Shown: positions 1-5,108 of the stretch, piece by piece
Layout: every line of letters starts with the position of its first letter
Position numbering within the stretch: the stretch's first letter is position 1
Origin: an uncultured Bacteroidota bacterium
GTDB taxonomy: Bacteria; Bacteroidota; Ignavibacteria; UBA10030; UBA8401
Direction of reading: 5' to 3'
Assembly (NCBI GenBank): GCA_937920105.1
Contig: CALETH010000140.1
Coordinates: 1 to 5,108, forward strand
Length of the DNA stretch: 5,108 bases
Notes under the pieces: generated by a model
Told to the model about the DNA's origin: nothing
Database searches by the model: none
The model's input: the letters and a program-made list of their open reading frames with translations, nothing else
Made by a program: the position numbers and the translations under genes

Positions 1-1
1 G

Positions 2-35
2 GTGACTGGAGTTCAGACGTGTGCTCTTCCGATCT
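2..35 (+). other. Illumina TruSeq read-2 adapter remnant (artefact)
   Basis: These 34 bases match, by recall, the standard Illumina TruSeq multiplexing/read-2 primer site, ending in the typical GCTCTTCCGATCT just before the insert. Base 1 (g) may be the last base of the index. The base composition is also far from the AT-rich DNA that follows. This is library contamination left at a contig end and not part of the genome. Genomic sequence starts at about base 36. The junction creates a TAA codon at 35-37, in frame with the following antitoxin gene, which is purely artificial. Confidence 0.97.
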
Positions 36-274
36 AAAAAACTAAAATTATTAAAGAACTTTCATTTCTTTCTAATGAAAAATTAGAAGAGTTAGATGCT
101 TTTATAAAAAATCTTCTTAAAAAAGAAGAGAAACAAAAACAAAAAATTAAAGAACCAGCAACATTGGAAGGGATATGGAAAAATAAAGGAATAGAAAAAA
201 TATCTAATATTGAAATGGAAATAACTAAAACACGTAAACTATTAGGCGAACAATTATTACATCGTAGTTATTAA
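36..274 (+). CDS. VapB-like antitoxin, 5'-truncated at the adapter junction
   Basis: An open frame with codons from 38 encodes 78 residues ending in ...GEQLLHRSY and a TAA at 272-274 that shares one base with the ATG of the PIN toxin. No start codon remains: the only in-frame ATG (215) would leave just 19 residues, so the start lies upstream of the adapter junction, probably only a few residues away. The visible protein is highly charged. It has an N-terminal helix-rich part (IIKELSFLSNEKLEELDAFI, residues 4-23) like the 'leucine-rich, E/L/D' start of DUF2281-type antitoxins, a Lys/Glu/Gln linker (28-38), and a C-terminal part with LEGIWKNKGIEKI (43-55) followed by an amphipathic helix. That arrangement, an N-terminal dimerising or DNA-binding part plus a C-terminal toxin-binding segment, is usual for small antitoxins, and placement before a PIN gene supports the role. 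The family name (DUF2281-like) is my recollection. A DNA-binding function is inferred. Its presumed role is to neutralise the downstream RNase and repress its own operon. Confidence 0.72.
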
Positions 275-663
275 TGAAATATCTTCTTGATACAAATGTC
301 ATTATCAGACATTTTGCACAAATATCTCCAATAGGAAAGAAAGCGAAAGAAATCATTCGTGAAGCAGAGCAATCCAAACATACATTAATTATTTCTGTTA
401 TTAGTTTGATGGAAATAATGTATTTATTTGAAAAAAAGAGAATACCCATTTCACTTAATGAAATAGTAAATCAAATACAACAAAAACAATGTTATTCTAT
501 TATTGAACTCAATATAGAAATTTTAAAAGTAGCAGAATCAATACAATTTTATGAACTTCATGATAGACTAATTTTAGGTACGGCAAAATTTTTAGATATA
601 CCAATATTATCAAGTGATAGTAAATTCAACTCACTCAAAGAAATCACAACTATTTGGAATTAA
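274..663 (+). CDS. vapC: VapC-like PIN-domain ribonuclease toxin
   Basis: A complete 129-residue protein of normal VapC length. The four acidic residues of the PIN active site are recognisable: D6 in LLDTNVII, E47 in SLMEIMYL, D97 in ELHDRLILGTA and D115 in ILSSDSKF. N8 and S114 at their usual flanking places add support. PIN toxins are Mg2+-dependent endoribonucleases that cut tRNA, rRNA or mRNA when the partner antitoxin is degraded; the target here cannot be predicted. The ATG shares one base with the antitoxin stop (TAATG), which implies translational coupling and explains why no separate ribosome-binding site is seen. All catalytic positions are intact, so it is probably active. It is much more AT-rich than the aldolase gene that follows (about 22% GC at 481-540 against 50% at 1621-1680), consistent with an acquired accessory module. 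Confidence 0.92.
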   Translation: MKYLLDTNVIIRHFAQISPIGKKAKEIIREAEQSKHTLIISVISLMEIMYLFEKKRIPISLNEIVNQIQQKQCYSIIELNIEILKVAESIQFYELHDRLILGTAKFLDIPILSSDSKFNSLKEITTIWN

Positions 664-666
664 TAT

Positions 667-671
667 AAGGA
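667..671 (+). promoter_or_regulatory. Ribosome-binding site of the aldolase gene
   Basis: AAGGA lies 7 bases before the ATG at 679, a good Shine-Dalgarno match in a window where the plug and nnr genes have none. It supports the chosen aldolase start, which also aligns with the E. coli FbaB N-terminus. Only 15 bases separate vapC from this gene, so no separate promoter can be placed between them. An aldolase promoter, if there is one, must lie inside vapC. Confidence 0.7.
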
Positions 672-678
672 AAAAACA

Positions 679-1743
679 ATGTCCACCAACATACAACAAC
701 TTCTCGGCAAAGATGTAACATTATTGGAACATCAATGTAAAACCATTTCTAAAGAAATGCTTCATCTTCCCGGACCGGATTATGTAGAAAAAGTTTACAC
801 ACTTTCGGATAGACCAACTCCGGTATTGCGAAGTTTAGAACAACTCTTTTCTCACGGAAGATTAAAACATACAGGATATCTTTCTATTCTTCCTGTTGAC
901 CAAGGCATTGAACACTCTGCTGGTGCATCATTCGCAAAAAATCCAATTTATTTTGATGCAGAAAATATTGTGAAGTTGGCAATAGAAGGTGGTTGTAATG
1001 CTGTTGCATCAACACTTGGAGTGTTGGGAGCTGTTGCGAGAAAATATGCCCATAAAATTCCGTTCATTCTCAAAATCAATCATAACGAATTTCTTTCTTA
1101 TCCAAACACGTATGACCAATCCTTATTTGCCAGTGTAAAACAAGCATTTGATATGGGTGCAGTGGCAATTGGTGCAACAGTGTATTTTGGTTCGCCGGAA
1201 TCTCGCAGGCAAATTTGGGAAGTAAGCCAAGCATTTCAGCACGCACACGAATTAGGACTTGCAACAATTTTGTGGTGTTACACACGCAACAATGCATTCA
1301 AAACCAAAGAAAAAGATTTTCATGTTTCTGCAGATTTAACGGGACAAGCAAATCATTTAGGAGTAACAATAGAAGCGGATATTATTAAACAAAAGTTGCC
1401 GGAAAATAATGGCGGATATTTGGCGTTGAATATGCAAGGTTCGGCATACGGAAAAACTGATAAACGTATGTATTCAGAATTGAGTTCCGAACATCCGATA
1501 GATTTAACTCGTTATCAAGTTGCAAATTGTTATATGGGACGGGCTGGGTTGATAAATTCCGGTGGTGCTTCTGGAGAAAATGATTTGGCAGAAGCAGTAA
1601 AAACTGCAGTCATCAACAAACGTGCTGGTGGTATGGGGTTGATTTCCGGACGAAAGGCATTTCAAAGAACGATGAAGGAAGGTGTGCAAATTCTCAATGC
1701 TATTCAAGATGTGTATCTTTATAAAGATGTAACGATTGCGTAA
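679..1743 (+). CDS. fbaB: Class I fructose-bisphosphate aldolase (FbaB/DhnA family)
   Basis: This cytosolic enzyme of glycolysis and gluconeogenesis cleaves fructose 1,6-bisphosphate to glyceraldehyde 3-phosphate and dihydroxyacetone phosphate, and catalyses the reverse, through a Schiff base and without metal. The 354-residue protein matches E. coli FbaB (350 residues) from end to end by recall: LLGKD near the start, YLSILPVDQGIEHSAGASFA (67-86), LKINHNEFLSYPNTYDQ (131-147), the HVSADLTGQANH block (215-226), ADIIKQK (233-239), NCYMGRAGLINSGGA (283-297) and the C-terminal DVYL..VTIA. K237 in IIKQK aligns with the Schiff-base lysine of the DhnA family. Compared with E. coli there is an insertion of about five residues after NNGGY (near 250-257). 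The ATG is supported by AAGGA 7 bases upstream, and an intrinsic terminator follows 24 bases after the stop. It is the most GC-rich gene of the window in places and looks native. The archaeal-type aldolase in some thermophiles also has a phosphatase activity, but this protein has the shorter FbaB architecture, so I infer only aldolase function. Confidence 0.96.
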   Translation: MSTNIQQLLGKDVTLLEHQCKTISKEMLHLPGPDYVEKVYTLSDRPTPVLRSLEQLFSHGRLKHTGYLSILPVDQGIEHSAGASFAKNPIYFDAENIVKLAIEGGCNAVASTLGVLGAVARKYAHKIPFILKINHNEFLSYPNTYDQSLFASVKQAFDMGAVAIGATVYFGSPESRRQIWEVSQAFQHAHELGLATILWCYTRNNAFKTKEKDFHVSADLTGQANHLGVTIEADIIKQKLPENNGGYLALNMQGSAYGKTDKRMYSELSSEHPIDLTRYQVANCYMGRAGLINSGGASGENDLAEAVKTAVINKRAGGMGLISGRKAFQRTMKEGVQILNAIQDVYLYKDVTIA

Positions 1744-1767
1744 TTCTTTTTCGTCAAATAATTATCA

Positions 1768-1799
1768 TAAGCGTCTTTCATAGACGCTTAATTTTTTTT
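1768..1799 (+). terminator. Intrinsic terminator after the aldolase gene
   Basis: A perfect 9-bp stem (TAAGCGTCT at 1768-1776 with AGACGCTTA at 1782-1790) closes a 5-base loop (TTCAT). It is followed after one A by eight consecutive T at 1792-1799. This is the textbook form of a Rho-independent terminator for plus-strand transcription. No A-run precedes the left arm, so it should act in one direction only. It separates the aldolase transcript from the plug-like gene, which therefore needs its own promoter or readthrough. Confidence 0.9.
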
Positions 1800-1811
1800 A
1801 TAGAAAAAACT

Positions 1812-3044
1812 ATGAAAATCTATTTTTTTCTTTTACTCATTTTTTTTACCACCATCACCAATGCGACAGAAATTTTTGGATTGCGTATTTACGCCAATGA
1901 TGATGAATATCAATCACCAATAATTCTTCAAGAAAATTTTATCACCATAGAATTTGATGTCAACACACCACATCCGCCAAACTTGCAAATAATTTTCAAA
2001 CACGCTTCAAAAAATTGGATTGCTGATAACAATGTTTTCTTAAATGATAATTTTCGCGATAGAACATCAACACTTTCTTACGATGCTGCTCCAAGTGGAG
2101 TGAGGCAATACACCTATCATTATAAAAATTCATTCCCGAATGAAAGCGTAAAATTTTCCTATTCAGGAAATTATCTATTTTACATCGTTGACCGCAATGC
2201 TCAAGAAAAAATTCTTGCAGAAGGAAGATTTATTGTTGTAGAAAATGTAGTCCAAACATCAATGAATGTAACAAATCAATATTATCCCGAAACCAACTCA
2301 CCATACAATCAGCGAAATGTTATTACAGTTAATGTAAATGTCACCACCGAAAGTGAAAAGAAAGAAGAGCCAACATTAAATTATGCCAACGTAAAAACGG
2401 TAGATATTTATCAAAATTGGAAAATGTATAATCCTTCTCGAATAGATGTTGATGACCAAAGTTCTGATACATTTGTAGAAAATTTTATGTTGCCCAAGAA
2501 AAAATTTATCATCCGAGATATTTTTCCGGCAAACGAATATCGCCGATTAGATATATCATCAACAAAATTTTATCCTAATTATCAAAAAGTAAAATTGATT
2601 GATGGAGCAGATTTATCACGATTTTTTTTACAGGGAAAAATTGATGCCAATGGTGCAGCAAAACTACGTCCATTTACAAAAGAAAATTCAGATTATTTGA
2701 ATGTAGAATTTCGATTAGAATTACCAGATGCATTACATCAAGAAATTTATCTTGTCGGTGCATTCAATCAATGGAGAGTTTTACCGAAATACAAAATGAA
2801 TTATGATACAACATCACAGTTATACACATTGCATAAATGGATAAAACGAGGTGTGTATGATTATCAATATGTTGTTGGAAGTTTAGAAAAACAAGATTGG
2901 ATTGCGTTGGAAGGAAATGATTGGCGAACAATCAATCGTTACACGGCAATTGTGTATTATTATGATGAACGTTTTGGTGGTTTTGATAGAGCAGTGGGAA
3001 TGGCACAAGCAAAAAGTCCCGGTGGAACAAGTGAAACGAGATAA
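1812..3044 (+). CDS. DUF5103 / type IX secretion plug-like exported protein
   Basis: The 410-residue protein starts with a signal peptide: K2, a hydrophobic core at about 4-15 (IYFFLLLIFF), and likely cleavage after TNA (residue 18). There is no lipobox cysteine, so export to the periplasm by Sec and signal peptidase I is inferred. The N-terminal domain (about 20-145) carries the DUF5103 pattern, including NSFPNESVKFSYSGNYLFYI (106-125) and a closing FIVVE. An Asn/Thr/Glu-rich linker follows (about 150-190). The C-terminal domain contains IYLVGAFNQW (312-321), GVYDYQYVV (347-355) and an ending with NRYTAIVYYYDERFGGFDRAVG, which resembles a CBM48/E-set beta-sandwich fold. DUF5103 is annotated as a type IX secretion plug domain; in Flavobacterium, Plug seals the periplasmic side of the SprA outer-membrane translocon. 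That role is inferred by family and not shown here: no other secretion gene is in the window. No clear ribosome-binding site precedes the ATG, which is set by the signal peptide. Confidence 0.86.
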   Translation: MKIYFFLLLIFFTTITNATEIFGLRIYANDDEYQSPIILQENFITIEFDVNTPHPPNLQIIFKHASKNWIADNNVFLNDNFRDRTSTLSYDAAPSGVRQYTYHYKNSFPNESVKFSYSGNYLFYIVDRNAQEKILAEGRFIVVENVVQTSMNVTNQYYPETNSPYNQRNVITVNVNVTTESEKKEEPTLNYANVKTVDIYQNWKMYNPSRIDVDDQSSDTFVENFMLPKKKFIIRDIFPANEYRRLDISSTKFYPNYQKVKLIDGADLSRFFLQGKIDANGAAKLRPFTKENSDYLNVEFRLELPDALHQEIYLVGAFNQWRVLPKYKMNYDTTSQLYTLHKWIKRGVYDYQYVVGSLEKQDWIALEGNDWRTINRYTAIVYYYDERFGGFDRAVGMAQAKSPGGTSETR

Positions 3045-3053
3045 GCAATAACG

Positions 3054-3086
3054 AGATTACAAAAGTTTTTAAAACTTTTGTAATCT
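3054..3086. repeat. Perfect 16-bp palindrome, possible terminator of the plug gene
   Basis: Arms AGATTACAAAAGTTTT (3054-3069) and AAAACTTTTGTAATCT (3071-3086) are exact reverse complements around a single T, starting 10 bases after the plug stop codon. As RNA the innermost pairs would open to form a loop, leaving a stem of about 13 to 14 bp. There is no T-run immediately after the right arm (it continues TATTGAATTTT), so it is not a standard intrinsic terminator, but its place just after a stop codon suggests transcription termination or protection of the mRNA end. The near-perfect symmetry means it could work on both strands. Confidence 0.75.
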
Positions 3087-3095
3087 TATTGAATT

Positions 3096-3180
3096 TTCCC
3101 TCCTTAAAGGAGAGAATACACGAGTGGTCGTTTTTATACTTAATGACCTCCCCTTAGTCCCCTCCTAAATAGGAGGGGAA
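3096..3180. repeat. REPIN-like doublet: two inverted hairpin units
   Basis: The right half holds a perfect 9-bp stem (TCCCCTCCT at 3158-3166 with AGGAGGGGA at 3171-3179, loop AAAT). The left half holds a weaker version (TTCCCTCC / GGAGAGAA within 3096-3116). Beyond these local hairpins, the left arm 3096-3132 and the reverse complement of the right arm 3142-3180 align over their full length, with about 26 of 37 aligned bases identical and two one-base gaps. They share TTCCC, TCCT, GGAG and the inner GGTC. The whole block is thus an imperfect inverted repeat whose arms each fold on themselves, the arrangement of REP doublets (REPINs). It is GC-rich C/G-tract DNA between AT-rich genes, and similar intergenic elements recur in Bacteroidota-group genomes by my recollection. 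It may be a transposable repeat mobilised in trans by a REP-associated transposase, and may also end transcripts. No transposase is present here. Confidence 0.72.
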
Positions 3181-3190
3181 ATAAAAACGA
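3128..3190. repeat. 10-bp complementary arms around the right hairpin unit
   Basis: TCGTTTTTAT at 3128-3137 is the exact reverse complement of ATAAAAACGA at 3181-3190. Pairing of these arms would enclose the 3158-3179 hairpin in a larger structure ending 12 bases before the nnr start codon. This fold competes with pairing of the two REPIN halves, which uses 3126-3132. It may be the outer boundary of one repeat unit, or a structure in the nnr leader RNA. Function is unknown. Confidence 0.55.
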
Positions 3191-3202
3191 TATTTTTACT
3201 AT

Positions 3203-4780
3203 ATGCAATCCGTTGTAAAATCCGAAGAAATGAAAAAGATTGATGTGTTAGCATCAAAAAAACTTTCTATTCCATCAATTATATTAATGGAAAATGCCGG
3301 ACGTTGTTTTGTAGAAATTATGCAAAAATCGTATGGCACATTATCGCAAAAAAATATTCTTATTATTTGTGGAAAAGGAAATAATGGTGGAGATGGTTTT
3401 GTTATTGCACGATATCTTTTAAAAGAACAGGCAAATGTTACAGTTATCTTAATGGAAAAAGAATCGCTAATACAAAAAGATGCAAAAATAAATTATGAAA
3501 TTTTAAAAAAACATGGTTTTGAAAATTTAACTTTGATTTCAGAAAAAAATAAAAATTATAAAAAGCAGCGTTGGGATTTTATTATTGATGCAATTTTCGG
3601 GGCATCATTTCAAGGAAAATTGCAAGGGAAATATTTTTCTATTGTACAATGGCTCAATAAACAATCTGCAAAAATTCTTTCGGTTGATGTTCCATCTGGA
3701 GTGAATGCTACAACTGGAGAAGTAAAAGGAATCGCAGTACAAGCACATCACACCATAACAATGGCTGCACCCAAAGTTGGATTTTTCCTTAACAATGCTC
3801 CAAACTATATTGGAAAACTAGATATTGCTGATATTCATATTCCATCTAATATAATTTCAAAAAATTTTTCTAATATTTTTATGATAGAAGAATGTGATGT
3901 TACTTCTTCATTATCAAAAAAATTACGCACTGCACATAAATATAGTGTGGGAAAAGTGTTAGTGTTGGCTGGTTCAAAAGGATTTTCTGGTGCAGCATTA
4001 TTAGCATCACAATCTGCAATGAAAACCGGATGTGGAGCAGTAGTGTTGGGAGTTCCCTCTACAATTTTTCCTGCTATCTCTAAAAGAACTTTAGAAGTAA
4101 TGCCGTTTGAACTTTCTTCCACAAAAGAAGGAACATTATCTGAAAATCAAATTCCGGAATTACAGAAAAAAATTTTTTGGGCAGATGTGGTGTTAATTGG
4201 TCCGGGACTTTCTCAAAATTCGGAAACACAAAAATTTATTTACCAACTTCTTTCCACAATCTCAAAACCAATTGTGTTAGATGCTGATGGTTTAAATGCC
4301 ATTGCAAATAATATCAATCTTCTTCTTACGCGAAAAACATCTTCACTTATTCTTACACCACATTTAGGAGAATTTTCTCGTTTGGTAAAAATGGATGTGA
4401 ATGAAATCCAAAAAAATATTATTGCCATCGCAAAAAAATTTGCTGCTCAATATAATGTTGTGTTGGTATTGAAGGGACCTCATACACTTATCGCAAATCC
4501 AAAAGGAAAATTGTATATTAACAGTTCTGGAAATTCTGGTATGGCAACTGCAGGTTCCGGTGATGTTCTTTCAGGAATTATTGCTTCGCTTGTTGCTCAA
4601 GGAAATGATATTCTCACTGCTTCAATCAATGGAGTGTATCTTCATGGAAAAGCCGGTGATTTAGCGAAAGACCAAATTGGAGAGAGAGGGATGATTGCGA
4701 GTGATATTATGACATACACTCCAGTAGCAATAATGCAATTATTAATAACAGATTTTTATAAGGAAAAAAGAATAGAGTGA
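3203..4780 (+). CDS. nnr: Bifunctional NAD(P)H-hydrate epimerase / ADP-dependent NAD(P)HX dehydratase
   Basis: This cytosolic repair enzyme restores NADH and NADPH damaged by hydration: the N-terminal domain interconverts the R and S epimers of NAD(P)HX, and the C-terminal domain dehydrates the S form, in bacteria typically using ADP. The 525-residue length is normal for the fused form. The YjeF-N domain (about 1-220) shows MENAG (29-33), GKGNNGGDGF (57-66), a DAIFG segment with D129, the probable catalytic acid, and VDVPSGVNATTG (161-172). The ribokinase-like domain (about 235-520) shows VLVLAGSKGFSGAA (252-265), GPGLS (333-337), DADGLNA (360-366), TPHLGE (385-390), KGPHTLIA (424-431) and the anion-hole/catalytic GSGDVLSG (451-458, D454). 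All key motifs are intact. The first ATG is preferred over M10 because family members begin with this same short stretch before the first helix, although no Shine-Dalgarno precedes it. It probably forms an operon with the vanZ-like gene. Confidence 0.96.
   Translation: MQSVVKSEEMKKIDVLASKKLSIPSIILMENAGRCFVEIMQKSYGTLSQKNILIICGKGNNGGDGFVIARYLLKEQANVTVILMEKESLIQKDAKINYEILKKHGFENLTLISEKNKNYKKQRWDFIIDAIFGASFQGKLQGKYFSIVQWLNKQSAKILSVDVPSGVNATTGEVKGIAVQAHHTITMAAPKVGFFLNNAPNYIGKLDIADIHIPSNIISKNFSNIFMIEECDVTSSLSKKLRTAHKYSVGKVLVLAGSKGFSGAALLASQSAMKTGCGAVVLGVPSTIFPAISKRTLEVMPFELSSTKEGTLSENQIPELQKKIFWADVVLIGPGLSQNSETQKFIYQLLSTISKPIVLDADGLNAIANNINLLLTRKTSSLILTPHLGEFSRLVKMDVNEIQKNIIAIAKKFAAQYNVVLVLKGPHTLIANPKGKLYINSSGNSGMATAGSGDVLSGIIASLVAQGNDILTASINGVYLHGKAGDLAKDQIGERGMIASDIMTYTPVAIMQLLITDFYKEKRIE
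4760..4764 (+). promoter_or_regulatory. Possible ribosome-binding site of the vanZ-like gene
   Basis: AAGGA inside the 3' end of nnr lies 12 bases before the GTG at 4777. The spacing is long, but the surrounding ATAAGGAAAAAA string is the same as the one preceding the aldolase start. Together with the 4-base gene overlap it supports GTG as the start. Re-initiation by ribosomes finishing nnr could also suffice. Confidence 0.45.
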
Positions 4781-5108
4781 AAAAATTTTGGCAATTTTTA
4801 CGATTTCAATTTCCACCGATATTATGGATGCTTGCTATTTTTATTGCTTCATCAACGCCAGGAAATAAAGTTCCAACATTTGTTTTTGGTAAGGATAAAT
4901 TTCTTCATGCAGGTGTATTTTTTGTTTTGTGTTGGCTTACTCACCGTGCATTAAGATTTTCAAATACAATATTGTTTCAACAAAAAAGTTTATTATTTGC
5001 GATGTTGTTAACTATTTTGTACGGAATTTTTGATGAAGTTCACCAAGTATTTGTTATAGGGCGTTCTGCTGGTATTGATGATGTTATTGCTGATGTCGAA
5101 ACCGATAA
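4777..5108 (+). CDS. VanZ-like family membrane protein, 3'-truncated by window end
   Basis: A frame starting at GTG, overlapping the nnr stop by four bases (GTGA), runs open for 110 codons to the last base. VanZ-family marks are present in order: a first membrane segment (about 13-25) ending in SSTPG, the DKFLH motif (40-44) in a second hydrophobic segment (about 42-55), a third segment (about 71-85) running into FDEVHQVFVIGR (85-96), then a short acidic stretch with D101/D102. These proteins are small four-helix inner-membrane proteins. The name comes from teicoplanin-resistance VanZ, but most chromosomal homologues have no known function, so no resistance should be inferred. The last visible residues (ADVETD) do not match the usual N/D-x-x-G before the final helix, which may be sequence error at the contig end. 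No other in-frame start keeps the first membrane helix whole (the next Met is residue 18), so GTG is favoured. Confidence 0.85.
   Translation, partial: MKKFWQFLRFQFPPILWMLAIFIASSTPGNKVPTFVFGKDKFLHAGVFFVLCWLTHRALRFSNTILFQQKSLLFAMLLTILYGIFDEVHQVFVIGRSAGIDDVIADVETD

Noticed and set aside
2..37. In-frame GTG...TAA mini-ORF upstream of the antitoxin
   Set aside because: It lies entirely in the adapter; the TAA is formed by the junction and is artificial.
225..449. Minus-strand open frame of 74 codons
   Set aside because: It lies opposite the vapBC genes, has no recognisable domain and looks like a shadow of AT-rich coding sequence.
1744..1811. Promoter for the plug-like gene, and likewise for nnr at 3181-3202
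   Set aside because: I looked for the Bacteroidota -7/-33 pattern (TAnnTTTG with upstream TTTG or TTG) and found no convincing match at a proper distance.
3096..3180. CRISPR array or riboswitch
   Set aside because: There are no evenly spaced direct repeats with spacers, and no recognisable riboswitch core; the symmetry is inverted, not direct.
3835..4122. Minus-strand open frame of 95 codons
   Set aside because: It lies inside the strongly supported nnr gene, contains no family motifs and has no upstream signals.
4777..5108. Glycopeptide (teicoplanin) resistance gene
   Set aside because: Only family-level VanZ similarity is visible, without other van genes; most chromosomal VanZ-like proteins are not resistance determinants.
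36..5108. A novel multi-gene defence or biosynthetic system
   Set aside because: Apart from the ordinary toxin-antitoxin pair, the genes are unrelated housekeeping or envelope genes separated by a terminator and repeats; no cluster logic is visible.

Overview
This 5.1 kb window looks like a whole short contig from a low-GC member of the Bacteroidota/Ignavibacteriota/Kapabacteria group. The best lineage evidence is a secreted DUF5103 protein (the type IX secretion 'plug' family), which is largely confined to lineages with type IX secretion. Weak or absent Shine-Dalgarno sequences before two of the genes and a GC-rich repeat in AT-rich intergenic DNA fit the same group. The exact phylum cannot be fixed from this sequence. 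Bases 2-35 are not biological: they match the Illumina TruSeq read-2 adapter, so the left edge is an assembly artefact.

Layout, all genes on the plus strand: (1) 36-663, a very AT-rich toxin-antitoxin pair, with an antitoxin that has lost its start at the adapter junction, overlapping by one base a complete VapC-like PIN-domain toxin. (2) 679-1743, a class I fructose-bisphosphate aldolase of the FbaB/DhnA type, ending in a clear intrinsic terminator at 1768-1799. (3) 1812-3044, a DUF5103/plug-like exported protein. (4) 3045-3202, a 158-base intergenic region filled with inverted repeats: a perfect 16-bp palindrome and an approximately 85-bp doublet of inverted hairpins resembling a REPIN-type mobile repeat. 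(5) 3203-4780, a bifunctional NAD(P)HX epimerase/dehydratase, overlapping by four bases (6) 4777-5108, a VanZ-family membrane protein starting at GTG and cut by the window end.

The genes do not form one pathway. Aldolase (gluconeogenesis/glycolysis) and Nnr (repair of damaged NAD(P)H) are core metabolic genes, the plug-like protein belongs to the cell envelope, and the toxin-antitoxin pair is accessory. Transcription units are probably vapBC, possibly reading into fbaB; plug alone; and nnr-vanZ, which is likely translationally coupled. I found no convincing sign of a new multi-gene system. The items most worth a second look are the REPIN-like element, the divergent antitoxin family and the adapter contamination.
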